Below are positions 7,781 to 17,669 of a stretch of DNA of 64,000 nucleotides, one piece after another (position 1 is the stretch's first letter; every line of letters starts with the position of its first letter). The translations under genes and the position numbers were made by a program. This DNA is from CAYNEI01 sp964396185 (lineage in GTDB: Archaea; Thermoplasmatota; SW-10-69-26): positions 16,613 to 80,612 of the forward strand of contig CAYNEI010000009.1 in NCBI GenBank assembly GCA_964396185.1. The letters run 5' to 3'. The notes beneath the pieces are model-generated. The model searched no databases, was not told where the DNA came from, and saw only the letters and a list, made by a program, of their open reading frames with translations.

Positions 7781-7954
7781 CTACTCCTCCGAATCGTCCT
7801 CAGATGACTCTTGGAACTCCGTGTAGCCACAGGCACCGCACGCGGTCCGGTTCGGGTGCTCGGCCATGAAGACGCCGGGCCCGCACTTGGGGCAGGCCTT
7901 GCGCTTGCGAACCAGCTCGTCGCCATCGATCTCGTAGAGCTCTCGCTTGTTCAT
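7781..7954 (-). CDS. rps27ae: 30S ribosomal protein S27ae
   Basis: This 57-residue protein has the S27ae zinc ribbon: CPKCGPGVFMAEH supplies two cysteines and TACGACGYTEF two more. MNKRELYEIDGDELVRK precedes it, and a Ser/Asp/Glu tail ends it. It is a small-subunit protein placed after S24e, as in most archaea. ATG 7954 starts two bases after the S24e stop. It closes the minus-strand operon. Confidence 0.95.
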   Translation of the reverse strand: MNKRELYEIDGDELVRKRKACPKCGPGVFMAEHPNRTACGACGYTEFQESSEDDSEE

Positions 7955-7956
7955 CC

Positions 7957-8250
7957 TCAGGCCTCCTCGGTGATCAGGCCGTTGCGGGCCAAGAGGTGCT
8001 TGGGCTCGGTCTCGAGCGCGGCCTCCTTGGTCTCGTAGAGCTTGGCGTACCCCTTGGTGCTGGAGCGGCCGTACTCCGTGTTGAGACGGTCCACGATCAC
8101 GTTGTCCTTGCTCCCTCCGAGCGCGTCTGCCACGACACCGCGGACCGCGTCCCGGGTGGGCGTGGTCTCTCCAGGGTGGTGGAGGACGAACTCGAGCTCT
8201 ACCCGCTTGAGCAGCGGGTTCTCACGCTTGTTCTTGGTTTCCATTTGCAT
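7957..8250 (-). CDS. rps24e: 30S ribosomal protein S24e
   Basis: The 97-residue protein shows the S24e pattern: NPLLKRVELEFVLHHPGETTP at the start, TRDAVRGVVADALGG, then VIVDRLNTEYGRSSTKGYAKLY. It is a structural protein of the archaeal small subunit. It sits between the dephospho-CoA kinase gene (stop at 8252) and S27ae (start at 7954), with gaps of one or two bases, which indicates translational coupling. Confidence 0.96.
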   Translation of the reverse strand: MQMETKNKRENPLLKRVELEFVLHHPGETTPTRDAVRGVVADALGGSKDNVIVDRLNTEYGRSSTKGYAKLYETKEAALETEPKHLLARNGLITEEA

Positions 8251-8251
8251 C

Positions 8252-8746
8252 TCAGACGACCTCCATCTGAGCGAGCACGTCGAGGGCCCGCTCTCGGGTG
8301 ATCTGATCGACGGTGACGACCACGGCTCCCTCGTCCGGCTGACCGTACACGACGTTGGCGCCTTCGGGAGCGTGGACGATGGCTGGCAAGGTGGCTAGAT
8401 CCTCCTCGCCGTCCACTTCGATGAGCGTGCAGGATGCGTTGGCATACGCCGTGGCCACGGCTTGCCAGAGCGCATCGGTGATGCGTGCTGCCGGGTTCTC
8501 GACAGGCACGCGGTGAAGTTGATCGGGCAGGTCCAGGGGGTCGGCTTGCTCGGTCCGCTTGGTCTTGCCGTCGATGATCATGACCTCGGGCAGCACGTCG
8601 GCCTCCAGGGCATCACGTGTGACCACGTCGCCTACGGTGGCGATGGGGCCCTCCCCGAGCGCGTCGGTGAACTCCCCCGAGATCACTGGCCCGAAAGGCT
8701 CCTTGAGAGCGGTTCGCAGCGAGTCGGGGAGGATGTACATCAACAA
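8252..8746 (-). CDS. GTP-dependent dephospho-CoA kinase
   Basis: The 164-residue protein belongs to the former DUF359 family, shown in archaea to phosphorylate dephospho-CoA with GTP, the last step of coenzyme A synthesis. Recognisable stretches are YILPDSLRTALKEPFGPV, ATVGDVVTRDAL, EVMIIDGKTKRTEQ and VEVDGEEDLATLPAI-like ITLIEVDGEEDLATLP near the end. Its place between spt4 and rps24e is the usual archaeal arrangement. ATG 8740 is an alternative start. Confidence 0.92.
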   Translation of the reverse strand: MLMYILPDSLRTALKEPFGPVISGEFTDALGEGPIATVGDVVTRDALEADVLPEVMIIDGKTKRTEQADPLDLPDQLHRVPVENPAARITDALWQAVATAYANASCTLIEVDGEEDLATLPAIVHAPEGANVVYGQPDEGAVVVTVDQITRERALDVLAQMEVV

Positions 8747-8759
8747 GCCCCCTCACACA

Positions 8760-8948
8760 TCAGCGCACCTTCAGCGCGTACTTCCCGGGCGTTTCGATGC
8801 CCATCTTCTGGGCGATCATGGACTGCTCGTGGTCGAGGATGATCACGTAGCCCAGGTAGTCCTTGGACAGATCCGTGCTCTGGCAGGCCGGGCACTCCTC
8901 ACTGTTGGTGATGGTGTGGCACTGGCGGCACGCGAGCTCTTTGCTCAC
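8760..8948 (-). CDS. spt4: RNA polymerase subunit E'' / transcription elongation factor Spt4
   Basis: The 62-residue protein has the Spt4 zinc-binding pattern: ACRQCHTI and ECPACQST provide four cysteines, followed by DLSKDYLGYVIILDHEQS. Spt4 pairs with Spt5 to keep RNA polymerase processive. The ATG at 8948 overlaps the stop of rpoE' by four bases (ATGA), so the two are coupled, as in most archaea. Confidence 0.95.
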   Translation of the reverse strand: MSKELACRQCHTITNSEECPACQSTDLSKDYLGYVIILDHEQSMIAQKMGIETPGKYALKVR

Positions 8949-9607
8949 GCTTCGGCCTCCTGTTCCTCTTCAGCGGCGTCCTCGTCGTCATCGTCGCCGG
9001 ACTGCGCCTTGCGTTGGAGCTCCTTCTCGATCTCCGTGGCGCCGACGGCGGTGTCGATGGGGACCCCGATGTCCTCCTCGAGCCACTCGAACTTGCCGAG
9101 ACCGTCCTGGCGCATGGTGAGACCGATGCGGGACTCTCGCGGGCTAACCTCGTTGAGGCTCACGGTCACAAGCCGGGCCCGGACCTTGTCGCCCAAGCCA
9201 AGCGTGCGGCCGCTCTCCTTGCCCACCAGGCGCTGGTTGCCCAGGTCGACGTTGAGGAAGTCGTTGAGGATCTGGCTCATGTGGAGCAGGCCGTCCAGGG
9301 GCCCGAACCGTAGGAACGCGCCGAACTCGGCGACCTCGCAGATCGTGCCCTCGACGAGCTCACCGACGTCCGGCTTGAACGTGAGCGCCTTGAACTTGAC
9401 CCGCTGGTAGACGCCTCCGTCGCCGTGGATCACGCGCCCGGGGCCTTCCCGGTTGACATCCGTGGCCAGCACGAGGAAGCCGCGCTCCTTGGAGAGGCGG
9501 CCCTCGAACGTCTTCCACACGAGCTCCTTGACGACCTGGTCTGGGTCGCGGTGGAGCTCGTCGGGCGGGATGCGCACCGTGTCCTCGATCTCAGCGAGCC
9601 AGTACAT
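8945..9607 (-). CDS. rpoE1: DNA-directed RNA polymerase subunit E' (Rpo7/Rpb7)
   Basis: The 220-residue protein has the tip domain (MYWLAEIEDTVRIPPDEL) and an S1 RNA-binding domain (GELVEGTICEVAEFGAFLRFG, then LLHMSQI). It forms the polymerase stalk with Rpo4. The C-terminal tail is longer and more acidic than usual (DDDDEDAAEEEQEAEA). ATG 9607 matches the family start; it lies two bases after the stop of the pyrophosphatase gene and has no room for its own promoter. Confidence 0.95.
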   Translation of the reverse strand: MYWLAEIEDTVRIPPDELHRDPDQVVKELVWKTFEGRLSKERGFLVLATDVNREGPGRVIHGDGGVYQRVKFKALTFKPDVGELVEGTICEVAEFGAFLRFGPLDGLLHMSQILNDFLNVDLGNQRLVGKESGRTLGLGDKVRARLVTVSLNEVSPRESRIGLTMRQDGLGKFEWLEEDIGVPIDTAVGATEIEKELQRKAQSGDDDDEDAAEEEQEAEA

Positions 9608-9609
9608 GG

Positions 9610-11763
<2,154 letters not shown>

Positions 11764-11780
11764 GGAAGTCACCGATCTGC

Positions 11781-11797
11781 GGGCCTATAGGCCCGGG
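11781..11797 (-). promoter_or_regulatory. Palindrome in the hppA leader
   Basis: GGGCCTATAGGCCC is a perfect palindrome between the TATA box and the hppA ATG, inside the predicted 5' leader. It could be a hairpin or an operator. Confidence 0.35.
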
Positions 11798-11821
11798 AAG
11801 GTGGCCGGGCATTGCAGAGGT

Positions 11822-11832
11822 CCTATATAAGC
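11822..11832 (-). promoter_or_regulatory. TATA box of the hppA operon
   Basis: The minus-strand box CTTATATAGG is the strongest TATA match here and predicts a leader of about 35 bases before the hppA ATG. The core is nearly symmetric and might also serve the plus-strand gene at 11918. Confidence 0.6.
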
Positions 11833-11917
11833 GCGGAGGGTGGCAAGGCACCCGGCGACTGCGGGTCCGGGATCGGGGGGCGCGTGTGCTGGTCCAGAAG
11901 CTTGAAGCCGCCCACGC

Positions 11918-12682
11918 GTGTGGAGCAGCGTGGCTGCCCTGCCTGCCAGCGAGCACCTGTGGCTCACCGAGCCCCGGCGCAAGACGTGCCTAGCCGAGGT
12001 GGTGGAGCGCTCCGGGTCGGCCTTCCGGGTGGACCGCGCGTTGTTCCGGCCGAAGAGCCGTGGCTACCGGCACCCCCAGCGCGCCGACCAGGGCACGGTG
12101 TGGGTCCAGGGCGGGGACAAGCACGTGCTCACGACTGCGTTCTGGCGGGGACGGCGCGTCTGGTACCGCATCGATGGCGATGCACCGAGCGTGGGGGCGC
12201 AGCTCCAGTGTCACCTCGACCAGGATCGCCGCGAGCTGGACTCCCGCTGCCACACCGCCATGCACCTGCTCCTGGCCGCCATGGGCACCGACGGGCCACC
12301 GCTGGCCGCGGACCCGGAGGTCAAGGGCGGGGGCCGCTTCCGGCTTGATCTGCGCACGTGGCAGCTGGATCCCAACGAGCTGGCTGCATGGCTCGAGCAC
12401 GTCAACGCGTGGATCGAGCAGGACCGCCAGGTCTCCAGGAGCTACGTGCCCCGGGATGCCACGAGCCACGCCGTGGAGGAGCAACCCTTCGAGCAGGGCG
12501 AGCGGATCCCTGGGCCAGACGGATCCATCGAGGTCGTGGAGATCGACGGGGTGTGCACCCTCCCGTGCGATGGCACGCACGCCGATCGGACCAGCGAGCT
12601 AGGCCGCGTGGTCATGCGCGACCTCGTGAACAAGGGGGACGGCACCGTCGTGGTCATCGGCGAGGTCCCCCGGGACCCCTGA
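11918..12682 (+). CDS. AlaX-like aminoacyl-tRNA editing protein
   Basis: The 254-residue protein resembles the editing half of alanyl-tRNA synthetase, which hydrolyses mischarged Ser- or Gly-tRNA(Ala). The zinc site is present: RCHTAMHLLLA gives His 112 and His 116, and LPCDGTHADRTSELG gives Cys and His near 216-221. The N-terminal part (TCLAEVVERSGSAFRVDRALFRP) fits the AlaX beta-barrel. It is divergent from the second AlaX at 44695, so the two are not recent duplicates. The start is GTG 11918. Confidence 0.8.
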   Translation: MWSSVAALPASEHLWLTEPRRKTCLAEVVERSGSAFRVDRALFRPKSRGYRHPQRADQGTVWVQGGDKHVLTTAFWRGRRVWYRIDGDAPSVGAQLQCHLDQDRRELDSRCHTAMHLLLAAMGTDGPPLAADPEVKGGGRFRLDLRTWQLDPNELAAWLEHVNAWIEQDRQVSRSYVPRDATSHAVEEQPFEQGERIPGPDGSIEVVEIDGVCTLPCDGTHADRTSELGRVVMRDLVNKGDGTVVVIGEVPRDP

Positions 12683-12691
12683 GCCCCACGC

Positions 12692-13474
12692 TCAGCGGGG
12701 GAAGGTCTCCAGCTCGACACCCGGCAGCTCGCCCTCGATGGTCAGCGACTCGATGATCACGGGCTCGACGGGCCGATCCTGGCCGTCGGTCTCGACGTCA
12801 CCGATCTCCCGCACCACGTCCATCCCATCGACCACCTTGCCGAAGACAGCGTGCGTGCCGTCCAGGTGGGGGGTGGCATCCAGCGTGATGAACCACTGGC
12901 TCCCACCGGTGCGGGCTTGGCCGGTGTTGGCCATGGAGAGCACGCCTGCCTCGTCGTGGCTGAGCGCGAACCCACCGTGGTCGTCGCACTGGTCGCTGGC
13001 CTCGCGGTACCCGCTCCACTCGTTCGTGGTGGTCCCGTCCTCGCAGGCGAACTCGTCCAGGATCGTGTAGCCGGGCCCGCCGCTTCCCCAGCGTTCCTCG
13101 GCGCTGTCGTTCTTGGTCAACGGGTCGCCGGCCTGGATCATGAACCCGTTGGGGAAGCTGCCGCCGGGGCCGATGACGCGGTGGAACTTCACCTCGTCGT
13201 AGAAACCATCCTCGGCCAGGTGACCGAAGTTCTGGACGGTCTGTGGGGTCTGCTCGCAGTGGAGCAGGAGCACGATGGTGCCGTGGTTCGTGTCCATCAC
13301 GGCCACGGGGCCATCCAGCTCCTCCGTGACGCCCTCGGGGGCTGTCTCGGGGGGTGCACAGTCGAGCTCGCTGGTCTCGTTCGTCCCATCGTTCGTCTCA
13401 TCCGGCTCTGCTGGCGTGGCACAGCCCGCCAGGCCAGTGGTCACGAGGATGAGGGCCAACCACATCGCCTTCAT
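12692..13474 (-). CDS. Cyclophilin-type peptidyl-prolyl isomerase lipoprotein
   Basis: The 260-residue protein is a lipoprotein (lipobox TGLAGC) with an Asp/Glu/Thr-rich linker and then a cyclophilin domain. Active-site stretches are KFHRVI, GFMIQAGDP, GVLSMANTG, GSQWFIT and LDGTHAVFGKVVDG, including the catalytic Arg of FHRV. A 40-residue insertion with three cysteines (residues about 145-180) is larger than in short cyclophilins. It probably assists proline isomerisation in proteins outside the membrane. A TATA box 29 bases upstream predicts a leaderless mRNA. Confidence 0.9.
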   Translation of the reverse strand: MKAMWLALILVTTGLAGCATPAEPDETNDGTNETSELDCAPPETAPEGVTEELDGPVAVMDTNHGTIVLLLHCEQTPQTVQNFGHLAEDGFYDEVKFHRVIGPGGSFPNGFMIQAGDPLTKNDSAEERWGSGGPGYTILDEFACEDGTTTNEWSGYREASDQCDDHGGFALSHDEAGVLSMANTGQARTGGSQWFITLDATPHLDGTHAVFGKVVDGMDVVREIGDVETDGQDRPVEPVIIESLTIEGELPGVELETFPR

Positions 13475-13497
13475 GGGTCCCCCGAGTCGGGCGGGCC

Positions 13498-13509
13498 ACT
13501 TAACCTTTC
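13498..13509 (-). promoter_or_regulatory. TATA box of the cyclophilin lipoprotein gene
   Basis: Minus-strand AAGGTTAAGT is centred 29 bases upstream of ATG 13474. Confidence 0.55.
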
Positions 13510-13579
13510 AGAATCGAACGAGGGACGAGAGAGGATGAGGAGGGAGAGACGGGCCCAGGGAGCCCGTGGCAGAGGAGAG

Positions 13580-13609
13580 GGCGGCCCGGGGCCTTAGCCC
13601 GGGGCCGCC
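13580..13609 (-). terminator. GC-rich hairpin after the 13624 gene
   Basis: GGCGGCCCGGG pairs with CCCGGGGCCGCC (one bulged base) around a 7-base loop, starting 15 bases beyond the stop of the minus-strand gene. Confidence 0.45.
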
Positions 13610-13623
13610 GGTGGCCTGGCGGG

Positions 13624-14973
13624 TCACTCGACGATGGTGACCAGGTGGAGGCCTTCCTGGTGGAAGGCGTTCTCGGTCATGCCGTCGAAGTCGATGGTGA
13701 CCAGGCCGCTGGAGAGCACGCTGGGGTCGTAGTGCTCGTCGCTGCCGGCGCGCACACCGAAGGCGTTGACCAGGGCGTTGTACTCGTAGGCGGTGTCGTT
13801 GCCGAAGCCCACGTGGAGGCTCTCGAACGCGTCGACATCGTAGCTGTCATGCCACAGGTCCAACAGCGGCGTCTCGAGCTCGATCTCGCTGTCCTCGTGG
13901 ACCTCGAGGGCGTCGAGCTCGAGGACCTCGGCGTCGTCGAGGAGGTTCTCGCCGTCGGCGTCGGCGATGGTCAGCGCGCCGTCGACGTGGCCGGCGCGCA
14001 CGAAGAGGATGTAGGTGTCGGGCTCGAGCTCGAGCGCGATCTCCTGGGGCTCCACGTGGTTGTGGTACCGGTAGTCCCAGGGCGTGCAATCCTCAAGGCT
14101 GTGGCAGTAGTTGCGCGAGTCCTCGAGGGGTGCGCCGAGGTGGAGGTACTCCACTTGGGTCCCGTTGCTGGCGAAGAGGCTGGCGTCTAGCATGTAGCCC
14201 TCGTGGATATCGAAGGTCACGACGGCCCCGTTGGGCGCATGGAAGCGCAGGGGCACGTAGTCAGCCTCGGTGATGTTCATGGCCTTGAGCTCGGGCTCCT
14301 CGGCCTCGATCTCCTCGTCGGCCTCATCGATGTCCTCGGGCAGGATGGGCGTGAGCAGGGTGACGTAGACGGCGCCGTCCAGGGCGTCGGCTTGGATGCT
14401 GACGTCGAGCACGCCGTCGGCAAGCGCCTCGGCGGCCTCCTCGGCAGCCGCGGCTTCGACGCCGGAATCGCTGGCGCGGAAGACCGTGCCGGAGTCGCTG
14501 GAGCCCACGATGAGCAGGTTCTCAGCCGCACCGTCGATGGCGCCCGAGACGCCGACCAGGCGCTCTGGGAGGTCGATGGTGACCGTGGTGTCCACGGCGT
14601 CGCCGTCTTCCTCGACGAGCTTGATGCGGCGTTCGTCGGTGTCGAGCTCGGTGACGTCGCCGTCGCCTGTGGCCGAGACCACGGCCTCGCCGGCGAAGAG
14701 CGCGACGATGGCGCTGCCGCCGTCGAGGATGAAGTCGTGGGAATCGCCGGCACCGATGGAGCGGGCGACCACGAGCTCACCGTCCAGATCGTAGACCAGG
14801 GCCTCGGTGGCTTCCTCGGCCTCGATCCGGAACCGGTCGTCGTCCGCCTCGACGAAGTAGACGCCGGTGGCCACGGCGCCGATGCGGTCGTACTCTGATG
14901 CGTTAACAGCCATGGGGGCAAGCGCGCCGATCAGCAGTGCGATGGCGCCCAACGCGATGTATCTCCTCTGCAT
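13624..14973 (-). CDS. Secreted acidic protein of unknown function
   Basis: The 449-residue protein starts with a signal peptide (RRYIALGAIALLIGALAPMAV, cut near VNA-SE) and is very rich in Glu and Asp, with no other membrane helix. Short beta-strand-like repeats (GELVVARSIGAGDSHDFIL, HNHVEPQEIALELEPDTYIL) suggest tandem beta-sandwich modules. A CHSLEDC pair near residue 300 may form a disulfide. I recognise no family. It has its own TATA box at 15006-15016 and a hairpin downstream. ATG 14973 is preferred over TTG 14988. Confidence 0.75.
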   Translation of the reverse strand: MQRRYIALGAIALLIGALAPMAVNASEYDRIGAVATGVYFVEADDDRFRIEAEEATEALVYDLDGELVVARSIGAGDSHDFILDGGSAIVALFAGEAVVSATGDGDVTELDTDERRIKLVEEDGDAVDTTVTIDLPERLVGVSGAIDGAAENLLIVGSSDSGTVFRASDSGVEAAAAEEAAEALADGVLDVSIQADALDGAVYVTLLTPILPEDIDEADEEIEAEEPELKAMNITEADYVPLRFHAPNGAVVTFDIHEGYMLDASLFASNGTQVEYLHLGAPLEDSRNYCHSLEDCTPWDYRYHNHVEPQEIALELEPDTYILFVRAGHVDGALTIADADGENLLDDAEVLELDALEVHEDSEIELETPLLDLWHDSYDVDAFESLHVGFGNDTAYEYNALVNAFGVRAGSDEHYDPSVLSSGLVTIDFDGMTENAFHQEGLHLVTIVE

Positions 14974-15005
14974 GGGGGATCTCTCCAAGCCACCCGACGG
15001 GTGGG

Positions 15006-15016
15006 GGTATAAAAGC
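15006..15016 (-). promoter_or_regulatory. TATA box of the 13624-14973 gene
   Basis: Minus-strand GCTTTTATACC lies about 38 bases upstream of ATG 14973, predicting a leader of about 12 bases. Confidence 0.6.
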
Positions 15017-15061
15017 TTGATTGGTCAATCTGTTGAAACGAAGGGCAGAGTGCCGCGAGAC

Positions 15062-15254
15062 GTTCAACACGGAGGCACGGAGACACGGAGCGAACGGAGG
15101 AAAGGGGGACGTGGAAGGACCGGAAAGGCGGGATAATCGAGGCGGTCAAAGAGATGTGGTCCGTCATCCCGCTCACGATGGACAAAATTATAGGATTATA
15201 GCAGTTCAGCACGGATCCTTCCGTTCTCCGTTCGCTACGTGCCTCCGTGTTAGA
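15062..15254. repeat. Interspersed inverted repeat, CACGGAGG family (copy 1)
   Basis: The left arm 15062-15100 (TTCAACACGGAGGCACGG and on) and the right arm 15221-15254 (CTCCGTTCGCTACGTGCCTC and on) are inverted copies. Between them is about 120 bases including the AT-rich AATTATAGGATTATAG. Copies recur at 21442-21723 and at the right window edge. The gap 14974-15283 holds nothing else. Confidence 0.8.
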
Positions 15255-15283
15255 CGGTTGTCTCGGTGCCTCCACGCCCTCCC

Positions 15284-16645
15284 TCACCGCTCCCCGAAGC
15301 GTTCCAGCACCCGGCCGAAGGCTTCGCTCCCCTTCCAGAAGTGCTCCAGGCGGAAGAACTCGTCCGGGGCGTGGAGACGCTCATCGGTCATGCCGTACCC
15401 CATGAGCACCACGGGCCCCAGGCTCTCCAGGGTCGGGATCACCGGGATCGTGGCCCCCTCCCGGATGTAGAGGGTCTCGTTCCCGAAGGCCTCGGTGAGG
15501 CATCCGCCAGCGATCTCGAGCACCGGGTGGTCCGGGGAGGCGTACCAGGCCGGCGCTGCTTGGAGCACCTCGCCTTCCAGGCGCACGCCAGTGGGCAGCA
15601 AGCCTTCGAGATGATCGAGCACCGCTTGCCCGATGGCGTCGGGGTTCTGGTCGGGCACGGTTCGCACGCTGAGTTTGACCGTGGCGGAGGCGGGCAGCAC
15701 GGTCTTGAAGCCGTCGCCAGCGTACCCGCCGGTGAGCCCGTTGACCTCCAGGCTCGGCCTGGCCCACAGCTGCTCCTGGGGTGTGTAGCCGGCCTCACCC
15801 ATGGGCACCTCCACGCCCGTGCCTGCCAGGAAGGCCTCCGCGCTGAACGGGACGGCATCCATCAAGCTGCGTTGAGCGTCATCGAGCTCGCGCACGTCAT
15901 CGTAGAACCCGGGAACGGTGACGTGCAGGTCCCCGTCCTTGAGCCCACCGACGGCGCGTGCGAGGGCTTCTGCGGGGTTCATCACGATCCCGCCGAACTG
16001 GCCGGAATGGAGGTCGCGATCCGGCCCGTGGACCGTGGCCTCCATGGTGACGATGCCGCGCATGCCGTGCACGATGGACGGGGTCTGGGCATCCCACAGG
16101 TGGGTATCCGAGACGATGACCACGTCGCTGGCCAGCGCGTCCCGGTTCTCCTGGATGTAGCGGGGCAGGCTGTGGCCCCCCACCTCCTCTTCCCCCTCGA
16201 TGAGCACGCGCAAGTTGACCTCGAGCGTGCCGGCAGCCACGTGGGCCTCGATGGCGCGCAGGTTGGCGAAGAGCTGGCCCTTGTCGTCGGTGGCCCCGCG
16301 AGCCCGGATCCGATCGCCGTCGTAGACCGTGGGTTCGAAGGGTGGCGTGGTCCAGGCATCCAGGGGATCAGGCGGCTGCACATCGTAGTGGCCGTACAGG
16401 CAGACCCAGTCGGCCTCCGGGTCCAGCTCGAGCTCCATGTGGATGAGCGGGAGGCCGTCGTCCACGACCTCGAGCCCGCCTTGGAAGCCCAGGGCCTGCA
16501 GGCGATCGACCAACCATTCGGCCGCCTTGCGGCAATCTTCCCGGTGTCCCGGGTCTGTGCTCACGCTCGGGATGCTCAAAAGCTCCTTGAGCGACGCCAG
16601 GCCCTCGTCCTGGCTGGCCTCCAACCGGTCGAGCCATGCGGGCAT
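15284..16645 (-). CDS. M20 family dipeptidase / metallopeptidase
   Basis: The 453-residue enzyme has all M20 zinc-site motifs: LYGHYDVQPPD (His, Asp), ARGATDDKGQLFANL (bridging Asp), LIEGEEEVGG (catalytic and metal Glu), VSDTH (Asp) and, at the C-terminal end, MGYGMTDERLHAPDEFF (His). The central dimerisation domain begins at DLHSGQFGG. It should cleave small peptides in the cytoplasm; exact specificity is not visible. ATG 16645 gives the normal family start. The Roadblock gene at 16772 is divergent. Confidence 0.93.
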   Translation of the reverse strand: MPAWLDRLEASQDEGLASLKELLSIPSVSTDPGHREDCRKAAEWLVDRLQALGFQGGLEVVDDGLPLIHMELELDPEADWVCLYGHYDVQPPDPLDAWTTPPFEPTVYDGDRIRARGATDDKGQLFANLRAIEAHVAAGTLEVNLRVLIEGEEEVGGHSLPRYIQENRDALASDVVIVSDTHLWDAQTPSIVHGMRGIVTMEATVHGPDRDLHSGQFGGIVMNPAEALARAVGGLKDGDLHVTVPGFYDDVRELDDAQRSLMDAVPFSAEAFLAGTGVEVPMGEAGYTPQEQLWARPSLEVNGLTGGYAGDGFKTVLPASATVKLSVRTVPDQNPDAIGQAVLDHLEGLLPTGVRLEGEVLQAAPAWYASPDHPVLEIAGGCLTEAFGNETLYIREGATIPVIPTLESLGPVVLMGYGMTDERLHAPDEFFRLEHFWKGSEAFGRVLERFGER

Positions 16646-16771
16646 GAGATGGCCAATGCACCCTGTGCCTTTGAACTTGAAGCATCGGCCCGCTGCAAGG
16701 GATGCTTGTCTCCATCCAGCGTGGGTTTCGCCCTCTACTTGACACATGCCCGGCGAGTTCCCAGGGATGAG

Positions 16772-17155
16772 GTGTTCCCGCTGAGCCGCCTGGACCCCCT
16801 TGCGCGCATCCTCCAGGAGGTCGTCCAGACCACACGTTCGGACTACGCCGCGCTCATGGACGCAGGTGGTGAGGCCGTGGTCTCCATCGGCGAGCCTTCG
16901 GTGGATCTGGGCGTGCTGGCGGGCATGGCCGGCGCGATCGACGCGCTCGCGGTCCGCGACCCAGAGACCGCTCGCCACGGTTGCGCGGTGCTCGCCTCCG
17001 AGAACCGTTCCCTGGTCTTCTGCCGCCTCGAACCCGACCACCACCTCGTCTTCCTCTACGAGGAGGAGCTGAGCATCGGTGAGCTGCTCAACACCGTGGC
17101 CACGGCTTTGGAGGGCGCGCTCGCCCAAGAGTTCAGCCCTGAGCCTCGCCGGTGA
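16772..17155 (+). CDS. Roadblock/LC7-domain protein
   Basis: The 127-residue protein looks like a single Roadblock/LC7 domain: an opening helix (LSRLDPLARILQEVVQTT), a strand-turn-strand (YAALMDAGGEAVVSIG) and a final pair of strands (NRSLVFCRLEPDHHLVFLYEE). In prokaryotes these proteins often partner small Ras-like GTPases such as MglA, but no GTPase gene is nearby. GTG 16772 begins the conserved part. The assignment rests on fold pattern and length. Confidence 0.6.
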   Translation: MFPLSRLDPLARILQEVVQTTRSDYAALMDAGGEAVVSIGEPSVDLGVLAGMAGAIDALAVRDPETARHGCAVLASENRSLVFCRLEPDHHLVFLYEEELSIGELLNTVATALEGALAQEFSPEPRR

Positions 17156-17157
17156 TT

Positions 17158-17640
17158 TCACAACTCGAGCCGCTCGAGCACGTCCGTGCCAGGATCGTAT
17201 GTGCACACGCTCGGGGGGCTGGCCCGGTGCACCGCGCCTGGGTTGACCACGCGCGTCGACCCCACGCGCTCGTCCCGGAACGTATGCGTGTGCCCGTGGA
17301 CCACGAGATCGAAAGCTCCGCTGTTGATCATCCCCTCCAGCCTGCGCCCATCGTCCCCATGGATCAAGCCAACGCGCTTGGCGCCCAGCTCAAGCTCGTG
17401 GACCCGGGCGTAGCGGATTTCGGCCCCGCTCGCGGTGACCGCTTCCTGGATGCCCGAGGCGTCGTCCACGTTGCCCTCGGCCAGGTGAACCATCCAGCCC
17501 GCCAGCAGGGGGACCAGGCGTCCTGTGGCCAGATCCCCGGCGTGCAGCAGGTGCTGGACGCCAGCCTCTTGGAGCAGGGAGAGAGCCGCGCGCGTGCGCT
17601 CCTCGTTGTCGTGCGTGTCCGAGAGCAGGCCGACGAGCAT
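17158..17640 (-). CDS. YfcE/MJ0936-type metallophosphoesterase
   Basis: The 160-residue protein carries all five calcineurin-like motifs: GLLSDTHDN, LLHAGDLATG, AEGNVDD, GLIHGDDGR and VVHGHTHTF. Together they bind two metal ions. Small archaeal members such as MJ0936 are phosphodiesterases with unsettled physiological substrates. The stop lies two bases from the convergent Roadblock stop. The hexapeptide gene ends 29 bases upstream on the same strand, so cotranscription is likely. Confidence 0.93.
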   Translation of the reverse strand: MLVGLLSDTHDNEERTRAALSLLQEAGVQHLLHAGDLATGRLVPLLAGWMVHLAEGNVDDASGIQEAVTASGAEIRYARVHELELGAKRVGLIHGDDGRRLEGMINSGAFDLVVHGHTHTFRDERVGSTRVVNPGAVHRASPPSVCTYDPGTDVLERLEL

Positions 17641-17669
17641 GGTCAGGGGGTGAAGACGTCCATCGCCCT

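Noticed and set aside
15266..17155. 629-codon plus-strand open frame
   Set aside because: Most of it is the antisense shadow of the M20 peptidase. Only its last 127 codons, from GTG 16772, look like a real protein.
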